Assembly (NCBI GenBank): GCA_018902385.1 | Contig: JABSSW010000055.1 | Span: forward strand, 124,001 to 188,000 | Direction: 5' to 3' | Source: Physcia stellaris | Taxonomy: Eukaryota > Ascomycota > Lecanoromycetes > Caliciales > Physciaceae | Length of the DNA stretch: 64,000 nt | Part shown: positions 53,906 to 63,803 of the stretch, one piece after another | Numbering within the stretch: position 1 is the stretch's first letter | Layout: each line of letters opens with the position of its first letter | Translations under genes and position numbers: made by a program | Notes under the pieces: generated by a model | What the model was told of the DNA's origin: nothing | The model's input: the letters and a program-made list of their open reading frames with translations, nothing else | Database searches by the model: none

Positions 53906-56386
53906 ATGCAGAGTCATGGGTCGAAGATTCGGCGCTTCGGCGCCATGATCATCCTGCTCGCGTCAGTCTCTCTCTTGACGCCGGCTGTAGCCCAAGAACC
54001 ACCGCGGCCGGGGACCAGTCATATTAAAGCAACATCCTTCTTAGATCAAGAGACGCCGATTGCAAATTTCACAGGCAAGACTTTTCTCCGCGATAATATC
54101 CCTTATATCGACATCCCCGACAAGACTATTCAAGATGTATACTACTACCGCTGGTCCTCTCTTGCTCGCCATCTTCACTACACTATCGCTGGAGCTGGTT
54201 TTGTCATCACCGAATTCCTGCATCCCGTCTTCTACGGAAACATCTTTTCAACCATCAACGCGGCTAATGGGCACCATATCGATGAGGGCAGATGGTTCCG
54301 AGGAAACTTCTACACGGACGACTACATCCGATTTTGGTTCCGCGGTCCTGGAGTCTCCACAGCTTTCACACATTGGACACAAGACAGCGCCTATCGAAAA
54401 ACTCAAGTGGATGGCAACGCAGCTTCCCTGGCGAGCGACTTGGAAGGTATGCTGGAGCTATGGCATGAGTGGGACCATGTCTTTGATTCTAAATACGGCT
54501 TGTACTATTATCTCCCAATATCTGACGCCCAGGAATTCAGTCTGCCTGGCTGGGTGGTCAGCAATGGAGGCTTGAACAATTTGACTTTGACTTTGCTCGG
54601 TCCAAACACTTACCGTCCTAGCCACAATGCCTACATGGTGGCCAACGCTCAGGCCATTGCTCACACTGCTCAGCTGGCAGGTAATGCATCTCTGGCTAAA
54701 GAGTATACGGCCATTGCTCGGGGTATCAAAAATGCAATGTTCTTTTGGCTGTGGGACTATGATCTTCATTTCTTTGTGGACTTCATCCGCAAAGACAATT
54801 ATTCCATGGGTCACGATGGCCGTACTCAGGGTCGTGAGCTGGTCGGCCTGTTTCCGTACAGATTTGGGATTGGACTGACCGGACCGTATGCCAACGAACC
54901 AATAAAACAATTGTTCGATCCAGAAGGTTTCCAAGCTGAATATGGACCAACAACTCTGGAACGGCGCAACGAGTTCTACGATGCGACAAAACCCTCAAGC
55001 TATTGTTGCTATTGGAATGGACAGTCTTGGCCATACTCTACATCCCACGTCCTGAAGTCTGTTGCGGCAGCTTACCGCACAGGGAAGGTGACAGTGACCG
55101 CGGACCAATACTACAGCCTTCTGAGTACCTATGCAAAGACACAGTACGATACGGAAGGGAACCCATTCGTGGCTGAATCGCATTACCCTGAGCTCAACGC
55201 ATGGAGTGCCTATCAAGCGAACCATTCCGAGCATTACTCCCACTCAACCAACAACGATGATGTCATCACGGGGCTTCTTGGGCTTGTGCCTCGCTCGGAC
55301 AACTTGCTGCAGATATCCCCCATCATCCCGGAGAACTGGACATACTTTGCGCTTGAGAATGTCGCCTACCATGGCCATCTCATCACCTATCTGTACGACA
55401 AGGATGGAAGCCGCTACAATCAAGGCGCCGGCTTATCAATCTTCGTAGACGGGCAGCTGCTCCATCACAGCAAATCATCATCAGCCTTGATCACCCTCCC
55501 AGACTTACCCAAAAACATCGCCACCGACATCTCCGTCACCCCAGTAAACATCGCCACCAATCCTCTCGGACCCGGCCACTGGCCCAACGCCTCAGCAACA
55601 ACAACCTTCGCCCTCGACTCAATCTGGAAAGCCATCGACGGCGTCGTCTTCTACGATTACATGCCCGACAACCGCTGGACCAACAACCAATCCTTCCAAT
55701 TCAACGACACCTACGCCATCACCTTCGCGCGGCCCCGCACCTTCTCCTCCGTGACCCTCGCCATCTACGCCGACAGAGCGCAAGGCGGCGTCGTCGACTG
55801 TCCTGCGCACATCGAAGTCCACGGTTCAAACGGCTTACTAGCCAACGTGACGGACTTCGGCACCAAGTGTCTCCCAAACGATCGCAACACCATCTCCTTC
55901 GGGAAGGAAGTCACCAGCTTGTCGCTCTCGGTGAACATGTTCATCAAGCGCGGCTACGCTGTCGGGTTGGCGGAACTGGAGGTGTGGGTTCCGCCCAATC
56001 GGGGGCCGGTGTACTACTGGGTCGACGGGTATCTGACTAATTCTGTGGTGGTCTTCGATAAGATGTCCACGGCCACGACGAATGGTGCTGTGGTGGGTAA
56101 CAATAGCGCCGAGAGCACGATTATGCTGCCGGGCGTGTACAGCGAGAGCGGAGGGGGCGCGAGGTTGGACATCTCGTATTCCAATCGGGGAGCGCAGGCT
56201 GCGAGTATGGGGCTCGTGATCAATCGGTTTCAGGCCGGGAATGCGACGCTGGTGCCGACGGGGCAGCGGTATGGGAGTGTGGGGCTGGATGTGAAGTTGC
56301 TGCCGGGGGATAATTATGTTACGCTGAGTGGGGGGAATGAGCATGTTTATTTTGAGACTATGCGTGTTATGGCGATGGCTCGTTGA
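53906..56386 (+). CDS. Secreted six-hairpin glycoside hydrolase with C-terminal carbohydrate-binding-type domains
   Basis: Intronless, 826 aa. The N-terminus is a signal peptide (RRFGAMIILLASVSLLTPAV, cleavage likely after AVAQ). Residues about 40-530 show the (alpha/alpha)6 pattern of GH63/MGH1-like glycosidases: FLHPVFYGNIFSTINAANGH, EGMLELWHEWDHVFDSKYGL, NAYMVANAQAIAHTAQLAG, SSYCCYWNGQSWPYSTSHVL and HYSHSTNNDDVITGLLGLVP. Two beta-type modules follow. One resembles an F5/8 type C (discoidin) fold, with RWTNNQSFQFNDTYAITFAR and SVTLAIYADRAQGG; the other a CBM6/35-like fold with LDISYSNRGAQAASMGLVIN. It should act outside the cell on a plant or microbial glycan. The exact family and substrate are not decided by sequence reading. 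Its GC content rises in the 3' half. Confidence 0.82.
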   Translation: MQSHGSKIRRFGAMIILLASVSLLTPAVAQEPPRPGTSHIKATSFLDQETPIANFTGKTFLRDNIPYIDIPDKTIQDVYYYRWSSLARHLHYTIAGAGFVITEFLHPVFYGNIFSTINAANGHHIDEGRWFRGNFYTDDYIRFWFRGPGVSTAFTHWTQDSAYRKTQVDGNAASLASDLEGMLELWHEWDHVFDSKYGLYYYLPISDAQEFSLPGWVVSNGGLNNLTLTLLGPNTYRPSHNAYMVANAQAIAHTAQLAGNASLAKEYTAIARGIKNAMFFWLWDYDLHFFVDFIRKDNYSMGHDGRTQGRELVGLFPYRFGIGLTGPYANEPIKQLFDPEGFQAEYGPTTLERRNEFYDATKPSSYCCYWNGQSWPYSTSHVLKSVAAAYRTGKVTVTADQYYSLLSTYAKTQYDTEGNPFVAESHYPELNAWSAYQANHSEHYSHSTNNDDVITGLLGLVPRSDNLLQISPIIPENWTYFALENVAYHGHLITYLYDKDGSRYNQGAGLSIFVDGQLLHHSKSSSALITLPDLPKNIATDISVTPVNIATNPLGPGHWPNASATTTFALDSIWKAIDGVVFYDYMPDNRWTNNQSFQFNDTYAITFARPRTFSSVTLAIYADRAQGGVVDCPAHIEVHGSNGLLANVTDFGTKCLPNDRNTISFGKEVTSLSLSVNMFIKRGYAVGLAELEVWVPPNRGPVYYWVDGYLTNSVVVFDKMSTATTNGAVVGNNSAESTIMLPGVYSESGGGARLDISYSNRGAQAASMGLVINRFQAGNATLVPTGQRYGSVGLDVKLLPGDNYVTLSGGNEHVYFETMRVMAMAR

Positions 56387-57338
56387 TAACGAGGTTCCTT
56401 TTATGGATTGCCCATGATAAATAGTTTGAGGCCAGACAGTGTACTCGTTCTCGGCTCAAAGAATAGCATGGTGACCTGGTGATATCAATGTCTTCTGAAT
56501 ATGCCCAGTCGGGAGAACGTTGGTGTCTTGGGGTGTGCCCATGGGAGGTTGCACTAATCGACACTTCTCACAGGATGGACAGCTGACGTTCCGGATAGAG
56601 GAAATGTGATCAAGAGCATGGAGCAGTAGCTCGATTTGAAAGCCTTCCGAGAACAGCATAGCAGGGGAGCTTACTTTGAACCGACCGCAGGCTAGCAATA
56701 TGACAAAGAAGACGAGTGTTCTGTATAGTAGTCCTTCTCCACAGCTGGGTGCTAGCGCACCTTAGTACACTTCAGCTGGAAAAAGTAAGTTCCCCCAAAA
56801 AAATACGCCGTCTAACAAGGATCCAATGCCTACGCCGCTAAAGGCACCAGCAACCCGCCGTAAGGAAGGACTGTACTCTATCCGAAGGCTGAGAAGCGTT
56901 GTCAAGGTCCCAGTCTGTGCCACCAACGTTGAAACGTTGCAAGGGTAGCCATGACCACCAAATCCCACTATTTGACCGTCGTGCTCGCACAGAACACCAC
57001 TTCATGCTTAGCACATATCAAACAATGAATAAAGACCCCGGTCTTTTTGGAATCCTCGGCGGCGTTTGAGATGTCCAGGTGATCCACTCGTTCGTGATAC
57101 GTGGTGACATGTCGGAAATTCATGAGATATGTGAAAGTCCAGCTCGTTTCAGGAACATCCCGAACCCGAATCACAGGATCGATTACCTGTCGTAAATCCA
57201 CAGAGCAAATTTGTGTCCTTTTTACGGACTCATCCCCCTTTGCATGCGAACTTGCACATCAACACTGCATTGCCAGCATTGCTCAGTTGCCCGAGACACA
57301 AGAGACTTGCAAAGAAAACGCTCTTTCTTTCTGCCACC
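56387..57338. promoter_or_regulatory. Intergenic region upstream of the propeller gene
   Basis: About 950 bp between two plus-strand secreted-protein genes. It shows no supported gene. The final 50 bp (CTCTTTCTTTCTGCCACC) form a pyrimidine-rich leader ending in a good start context. Confidence 0.35.
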
Positions 57339-58496
57339 ATGAGGTCTGCATATCTGCCCATTGCCGTTTCAAGTTGCGTTCTTTTCTTTGTCTCTGGTTT
57401 AGCTGCAGTGCCCCATCGCCGCGACATTGCGAGCCATCAGCACCGTCGGTACCATGGAAACGGCTCGACCATTCAGGCCACCCACCAATTCCCTCCCAAT
57501 ACCTGGCTCGAGAACCTCGCTGTTCGCTCCAATGGTAAGTGCATTGGTACCGATTTCCTCTTAGGCTGCTCTAGTACTGGACCTCCAGAACAGGCTTGGC
57601 GAGACTAGCTTTCTGAGGAGATATCTGGTGATAGAGCCCCATCAAGATCATGGCTGATAGAAACGTCCTTAATAGGTCAGGTCCTTGTAACCCTGGTCAC
57701 TTCGCCGGATCTCTACCTCGTGGATCCATCTAAGCCGGATCCAGTCCTCGTCCACAAATTCACGAATCATCTTTCTCTTCTCGGGATCGCTGAGCTCGAA
57801 CACGATATATTCTACGTTATCGCGGCCAACTACTCCCAGCCAGACAACCACAATACCCCAGGCGCTTGCGCTGTATACCAAGTCGACATGTGCAAATCTC
57901 CTCCGAGTGTGGCCCTGGTTGCACATTTCCCTAAAGCTGTGTTCCTCAATGGAATGGCTGTACTGAGCAAGAGGGATAAACTCCTGCTTGTGGGCGACGC
58001 TGGAGCGGGTGTTATCTACCGACTCGATGCCAAAACCGGAGATATCGCCGTCGTGATGGATGATCCACTGATGAAGCCACCAAAAGGAGCCCCAGTCGGT
58101 CTTGATGGCGTGCAGATCCGCGACAAAAATCTATATTACAGCAACGCACCCCTCGGGCTGCTCGTTAGAACACCCTTATGCGCCAACGGGACCGCTGCTG
58201 GACCTGCCAAGGTCATATTGAGAGACGTGGAGATTGATGACTTCACATTCGATGCAGCGGGGCAAATTTACCTCGCTGTCTTCTTCAAAAACTTGATTAT
58301 GAGACTGACAATTGGTGATACCAACGCAACCAGTATTGCAGGGCCGTCGAAATGGCTCGCGGGCCCGACGGCTTGTAAGTTTGGCAGAGACAAAGCAGGT
58401 GATAACATGCTATATGTTACTACTAATGGAGGTCTGGGCATTGGGGATGCTTCGAAGATGGCAGGCGGGACACTGACGCGGATTGGCCCGATGTGA
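57339..58496 (+). CDS. Secreted SMP-30/gluconolactonase-like beta-propeller protein
   Basis: Exons 57339-57534 and 57676-58496 (141-bp intron, donor GTAAGT, acceptor TTAATAG) give 338 aa. A signal peptide is clear: MRSAYLPIAVSSCVLFFVSG, cleaved near LAAVP. The mature protein has the repeated propeller blades of the fungal SMP-30/NHL-like group: FPPNTWLENLAVRSNGQVLV, LGIAELEHDIFYVIAANYSQ, VFLNGMAVLSKRDKLLLVGD, APVGLDGVQIRDKNLYYSNA and IDDFTFDAAGQIYLAVF. Cysteines at ACAVYQVDMC and TPLCANG may pair. Catalytic metal ligands of true gluconolactonases are not evident. Such secreted proteins are abundant in plant-associated fungi; the role is unknown. Confidence 0.82.
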
Positions 58497-59031
58497 GCAC
58501 GGTGCTGACCGCTACTTCCAGAGCGCTAGAAACGCGGTCGGAACATGGGGTTTGTGTATGGCGCCGAGAGAGGAGCCTGTAAGAGAAGATGCAGGATGTA
58601 TGAGAACAGCGGAGGAGAACCTGTCAGAGGAATGACCAAGAACAAGGATATTTTGGGATATGATGTAGATTTGTAGGGCATGGAAGGTCGAGACAAGCTG
58701 TACACTAGTGATGTCGACCGACGCAACTTCACCACGATCGGTAGTTGTACTTCTTGAATCCTCCCGGCCATGAAAATTTGGCTGTGAGAGAGTTTAGCCA
58801 ACCGAGCCAACTAAGCTACTTCTTAGTCATCACGCGCTTAAGATTAACGCGCGTATTTGGCTCGGCACCAGAAGCCGAATGTTCATCGCTTGGCTGATCG
58901 CGTCACGAAAGTCACGCGTGCCTGTATGATCTTATATGCATCTTTCAAGACATCTGGAACATACCAGTAGTCAACCGCCTACTATCCTATCACCCGCTGC
59001 TGCCTTCCTCCCCTTCCCTATCCTTTTGCAC
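58497..59031. other. Intergenic region
   Basis: About 535 bp between the propeller gene and the tandem repeat array. It has a CACGCGCTTAAGATTAACGCGCGT imperfect palindrome at about 58831-58854. No gene was recognised. Confidence 0.3.
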
Positions 59032-59590
59032 CCTGGTCTGGTAGTAAGTGTTGCTAACTTTTGTGATGCACCGATAGATCTACGATTACCCGATCTGGGA
59101 CGAAATCAAAAGATGAGGTCACATTCATGTCGTATTCATATGCGTTTTGCCAGACTCTGGTAAGCGTTTTGTCATCATGAGTTGTCAGTGACAATGCATC
59201 ATAGGCAAGATAGTACCACAGCTGTAGTAAGTGATGCTGACCCTGACTACCATGATGCACCGACAGATCAGCGAATACCCGACTTGGGATGAAATTAAAA
59301 GTTGAGGTTATATTCATGTCGCCTTCATATGCTTTTTGTCAGACACTGATAAGCGTTTTTTCATAATGAGTTATTTGTGACGAGGCATCAGAGGCATGAT
59401 AGTATCACAGCTGTAGTAAGTGATGCTGACCCTGACTACCATGATGCACCGACAGATCAGCGAATACCCGACTTGGGATGAAATTAAAAGTTGAGGTTAT
59501 ATTCATGTCGCCTTCATATGCTTTTTGCCAGACACGGGTACGCGTTTTGTCATAATGAATTGGTAGTGACGATGCATCCCATGATCTCGA
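59032..59590 (+). repeat. Three-unit tandem array of the MITE-like family (locus 8)
   Basis: Three units in the same direction begin GTAGTAAGTG at 59041, 59223 and 59412, a period of about 182-189 bp. Each contains the family blocks GATGCACCGA.AGATC, GGGA.GAAAT.AAAAG and TCATATGC.TTTTGCCAGAC. Units 2 and 3 are identical over more than 100 bp at their starts, so that duplication is recent; unit 1 is older. The outermost left end reads CCCTGGTCTGGTAG and the right end breaks off at CATCCCATGATC. The array sits 200 bp upstream of the 774-aa gene. Confidence 0.88.
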
Positions 59591-59782
59591 GTCTAAGGCT
59601 TGCTATTCACGGACGTTTAGTGATTTTCCCCTGAAACAGTCAATGCTGCAGTGACCTCTAAGTAGTCATCACAGAGATGACGTTAGTCACATTACTCGGT
59701 ACTGCAATGGTAACGCCCATCTGCATGTGCATTCTTCCCTATTTCATTCAAACAGCATTACACCCGCTACATATTCGACGAT

Positions 59783-62107
59783 ATGTCTTTAAATATTCGA
59801 AAGGTGAGAGGATTGTTTAGCGCAAGACGACCCAAACTCGATCTACCGGCACAGTCCTTCGACCCACCAGAACGGGAATCGAATATACACGAAGGTGGGT
59901 TCATCGACGGTATTGGACACGATGTCCGTAGCGCTGTGTCGGAAAAATACGTGAACCTCTTTCTGGCAGGTGATACTGAGGACGAAGTGCCACTCGGCTC
60001 CGAACGTACCCATTGCTTCTGTGATCTAACCTTTCTTCGATGGCTGTTCGTGGACAAGCTTGCCTGGAACGAAACACCTCTGTGCAGAGAACATCAACAG
60101 CTACGCCGCAGATATGATGCCGTTAATTTAGATGGCGTCCTCATGCGTACAATGGACATCATCTTGACGTACGACATTGTTCTGGACCTTCCCGAACTGA
60201 TTGCGGCAAGCCTTCTATGGAATGACGACTTTAGATCTGTGGAAAAGGATCTGGCTACGCATGATGGTCCCCGGGACGCATATATTCGGCGGAAGCTCGA
60301 CGATGTTAGGTATCTCTTGCTAGAAGCCCACTCAATAAGTTACAAGAGAAAAGAAGTTCAAGATTTGTCACGATTGACCGACGCATATGCAGTCGCAGCG
60401 ATGTTCAAGTCATACAAGCTTGAGGGAAGGTTTGACCTTGAATGGGATTTCGACGTCTCCTTATTCATTTATGTACTGGAGCACAGAGCCAAAACAGAGC
60501 CAATGCGCAAGGCTGCCAGAACACCGGACACCTTGTGGCCCACCGATCAGTACTTAGAGAACCTTATCGACCGTCTTAGCACCCATTATAGCAGCAATGT
60601 GTTCTATCAGCCGGACTTCTTAGACCGCCTTCTTAGAGTCCGTCCAAAGCTCGAAATCGTCGAAGATTTCGATTATATGGCCGATCTAGATGACGTTATT
60701 AACATGTTAGAAGAAGCCCAGGTCAGTCGATTTGCCCGCGATTTCGAAGTTGACAGAAGATCGGGAAGAAGTGACAAGAAGGGTAACCCGGACTCGGAGT
60801 TCTTGAGTTCCTTGCTATTAGCACAGGCCTTTGGAATGGTCCAGCCTCTTTCTGTACAAGGCGCTTTAGGGTACAGCCTCCAACATATTGATGATATCGC
60901 CGAAAGACTGGTTGATGTTCTATGTAAGTATGACATTGACGACAGTCTTGAACACATCATGAGTACGCTTCGCAGGCTCCGACATTGGATGAACGTCCGC
61001 CGAAGAACCTTGGAAGGTCAAACGAGTACTTACCTACCAGCAACATTGCAGAGGTTTGTTGGCAACTTGCCGAGCATACACAGATACGAATTGGAGCTCC
61101 GACAGGTAACCAAGCAAAGAAAGGCTGACATGAAGTTGCTAATGCAAGGGAAGAGGGCACTGCTTGACGAGAATCATGGTCGAGAAAAAGGAGGTTGGGC
61201 TAACGACGCGGTAGCATTTCTGGTCCTGCTCAATGCAAAAGCTACATCCAAGACTATCTATCCTACCCCAGAAATCAAGCGAGACTTGGATGTCGATCAC
61301 GAGCTTCGGATCATGCCCCCAATTCTTCTCAGCTACTCAACAGACGAAGTTTGTCCCTCGCCAGCTCTCTACTTCCGAATGAAGGCTGCTAAGAAGTTGA
61401 TCGACAATCCTGAGAATGCTGAGCTTGTGGCACAAGTCCAGGCTTTAATAGATATAATGGAGCTTGTTCCGGAAGTGCAGTCCTGGCGCGAGAGTCGAAA
61501 ACAAGGAAAGCAGCAAGTCATGAGAGACGACCGTATCCGCCACTACAGGCAATCCGAAGCATCGATAATCCTGTTGGACGGCTACGAATTTGATGATGAT
61601 GATGATGATGACTTTAAAAGCGACAAGGTGGACCAGGACTGGCGCTCCGAAAAGAAAGGATGGGCCCGCGACATGTCTTTCCTAGTGACTTTGTTCGGAA
61701 GGAAATTTGCGCAAGTTCCTCGGAAAGCGGACTGGAGTATTCTACCCGGAGTGTCGTTCCTTGTCAACAAAGAGATCAAATACATGCTCAGAATTCTGTT
61801 GAGCTATGACATCACTTTCATGGGTGGCTTACAACTTTGGCTGGGCAGTCTCGCAAAGATTATGGAGAGGCTTCGAGAGTATGAGTACGTACCCGAGTGG
61901 TCTAGCCTCAAAAAGCTGGTTGAAAAGGTAGAGGCAGCTGCGCGTTTCGATCCGACGTGGGGTACTGCCCCGTGGCTCCAAAAACGCCAACATGCAAGAA
62001 TGCGCCGACATGAAAGGATGCTATTGCAGATCGAAGACTGGAGTAGGATGCAATACTCTGACGACGACGATGACTTTGAAGACGATGATGATGATGAATG
62101 GTATTAG
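59783..62107 (+). CDS. Large acidic hypothetical protein with divergent internal repeats
   Basis: Intronless, 774 aa, from MSLNIRKVRGLFSARRPKLD. No known domain is recognised. It is all-helical in pattern and shows at least four or five divergent copies of a segment built around a hydrophobic helix ending LxYDI. Examples are MRTMDIILTYDIVLDL, ERLVDVLCKYDIDDSLEH, MPPILLSYSTDEVCPS and MLRILLSYDITFMGGL. Two of these follow the sequence W(A/R)-type blocks EKGGWANDAVAFLVLL and EKKGWARDMSFLVTLF. Asp-rich runs occur at about residues 600-608 and at the C-terminus. There is no signal peptide or membrane segment. The long intact frame shows it is under selection. MITE-family sequence lies on both sides. 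Confidence 0.75.
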   Translation: MSLNIRKVRGLFSARRPKLDLPAQSFDPPERESNIHEGGFIDGIGHDVRSAVSEKYVNLFLAGDTEDEVPLGSERTHCFCDLTFLRWLFVDKLAWNETPLCREHQQLRRRYDAVNLDGVLMRTMDIILTYDIVLDLPELIAASLLWNDDFRSVEKDLATHDGPRDAYIRRKLDDVRYLLLEAHSISYKRKEVQDLSRLTDAYAVAAMFKSYKLEGRFDLEWDFDVSLFIYVLEHRAKTEPMRKAARTPDTLWPTDQYLENLIDRLSTHYSSNVFYQPDFLDRLLRVRPKLEIVEDFDYMADLDDVINMLEEAQVSRFARDFEVDRRSGRSDKKGNPDSEFLSSLLLAQAFGMVQPLSVQGALGYSLQHIDDIAERLVDVLCKYDIDDSLEHIMSTLRRLRHWMNVRRRTLEGQTSTYLPATLQRFVGNLPSIHRYELELRQVTKQRKADMKLLMQGKRALLDENHGREKGGWANDAVAFLVLLNAKATSKTIYPTPEIKRDLDVDHELRIMPPILLSYSTDEVCPSPALYFRMKAAKKLIDNPENAELVAQVQALIDIMELVPEVQSWRESRKQGKQQVMRDDRIRHYRQSEASIILLDGYEFDDDDDDDFKSDKVDQDWRSEKKGWARDMSFLVTLFGRKFAQVPRKADWSILPGVSFLVNKEIKYMLRILLSYDITFMGGLQLWLGSLAKIMERLREYEYVPEWSSLKKLVEKVEAAARFDPTWGTAPWLQKRQHARMRRHERMLLQIEDWSRMQYSDDDDDFEDDDDDEWY

Positions 62108-62332
62108 CTAAGGGCCTTGCAAGATCAGCCTAGCGATACCCACATAGACTTCTGTTTTGTCTTCCCAAACTATTCTGACCTATTTGAATCTGAAAGATAA
62201 CTTCAGGCACTCAGGGCCTTGTTATGCAATAGATCAATCATAGCACCTACCACCAGAATTTTTCGCGTTCGAATACTTGTGTGGAGAACCGTAGGTTGGA
62301 TTCAGCGCTGAGACCGCTAGTAGATCCCCTTT

Positions 62333-62549
62333 CCCATGGTCTGGTAGTAAGTATGTTAATATTCGTGATACACCGACAGATCTGCGATTGCCCGACATGG
62401 GACGAAATCCGGAGATGGAGTCATACTGATATCGGATACATATGCTTTGTGCCAAATACGGGTACGCGTTTTGTCACAATGGGCAGGCCAGTGACAATGC
62501 ATCAGGGCAAGATAGCACCACACCAGACCCACCACACCAGGCCATGGGG
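62333..62549 (+). repeat. MITE-like element (locus 9)
   Basis: Forward copy beginning CCCATGGTCTGGTAGTAAGT. It contains ACACCGACAGATCTGCGATT, GACATGGGACGAAATCCGGA, CTTTGTGCCAAATACGGGTA and CGCGTTTTGTCACAATGGGC. The right end is partly doubled (ACCACACCAGACCC then ACCACACCAGGCCATGGGG). It lies between the 774-aa gene and the 62.7-kb gene. Confidence 0.9.
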
Positions 62550-62748
62550 CTAATTTGTCTGAGTCCATCTAAGAATCAACTGGTTCTCTCGTGACTCTTC
62601 TCTTCTGAGTCAGCACATGTTTGCTTTCAATATGACAAGGGAGCTTTATCTACTTATATATACGAAAAAGCCCAGCACATCAAGATCCTCAAGTACTCTT
62701 CCTACACTGAAGTCATCCAGACCATCGTTCAAAGAACCAGAAACAACC

Positions 62749-63236
62749 ATGCCGCTCCGCTGGTGGCGCAAACCCCACCCAAGCCCACCAGAGCAACCAG
62801 ATCTCCTCGTCCACCAGCCCATCAACCCACCATCCCCCCGCCCTCGCCCGAGGAACTCGACGCCACACTCCAGTCACACTTCGACCACCTCGTCTTCTTG
62901 CTCCGCCGAAAACTAGCCCAGAACCCCGACATCTACCGCTACGATGCTGATCGCGATAATGCTCTGAACCACAAAATAAAGAGGGCGATGCGAAAGATTA
63001 GCGGCCATCCTTATTTTCGAGGTATCGAGAACGATATCTCTGAGCACATCTTCCACGTTACGTGGGGGAGACTGGAGGCTGAGGTGGCGAGGTGGGGGGG
63101 AGGGAATACGAGGAAGGATAGGGGCAGGTTGATGGCGGAGCAGGAGACTATTAAGAGGGTCTTTGGAGAGTGGAAGCTGGAGATTCGTGAGGAGAAGAGG
63201 AAATACTGGAGAGGAAGGCTTATCAATGGAAGTTGA
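62749..63236 (+). CDS. Pro-rich/helical hypothetical protein, apparent one-base frameshift
   Basis: The ATG at 62749 opens MPLRWWRKPHPSPPEQPDLL, in a different frame from the long body, which reads PSPEELDATLQSHFDHLVFL, LRRKLAQNPDIYRYDADRDN and KIKRAMRKISGHPYFRGIEN to the stop at 63234. The body has no ATG of its own near its start. The frames meet at the run CCCCCC (62834-62839); one more C would join them into a single protein of about 162 aa. A 44-bp GT..AG intron could also join them but has no branch site. The protein has a Pro-rich head and a basic helical body. Function unknown. Confidence 0.55.
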
Positions 63237-63803
63237 TGGGTAGGGCTCGGAGAGCCTTTTGTAGGATAGTCTTGAAGTGGCACATAGTTATAAAGCGTGC
63301 TGGCTTATTTTCGCCACCGTTGACCCTATTTTGGGGTTTTTTTTTTATCAAGAAGATATTGCATCATATGTAATAGCATGTTTGATGTCTTGTTTAAACG
63401 GTGTGGCATCCGCTTCCGAGATCTCGGAATTGATTCGTGTTGAATTTCGATTAACTCAGCGGTCAATGTTGGTGTTCAACGCCTACTCTTATGCTTATAT
63501 GCTTCTCGCTTTGATGACATCAATGTCGCATGCATCCTCGTTGTGGATGTATGATAAGACACGTTGTGCATCGACATATGTCAAGGCACCGGACTTGCCT
63601 TGTGCGACGTGGTAAGCCAAGTAGTGACTCGGAAAAACGCTCTGACACTCTTTCTATGAAACACACCAGAGGTATATAAGCCTCACAGATCTCAAGGTCT
63701 CGAAATTCTTTCTTCTCTTTCTCAAATGCACTTCGCCTTCTCCTGTCCATGAAAAAAAAATCTTTCATACAGACAACTCTTGTAAAGCTTAAAAGGCACA
63801 GAC
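63237..63803. promoter_or_regulatory. Intergenic region before the right-edge gene
   Basis: About 570 bp. It has a T-run at about 63336-63347 and a likely promoter with a GTATATAAGCC TATA-type box at about 63672, some 130 bp before the next start. No gene is seen. Confidence 0.4.
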
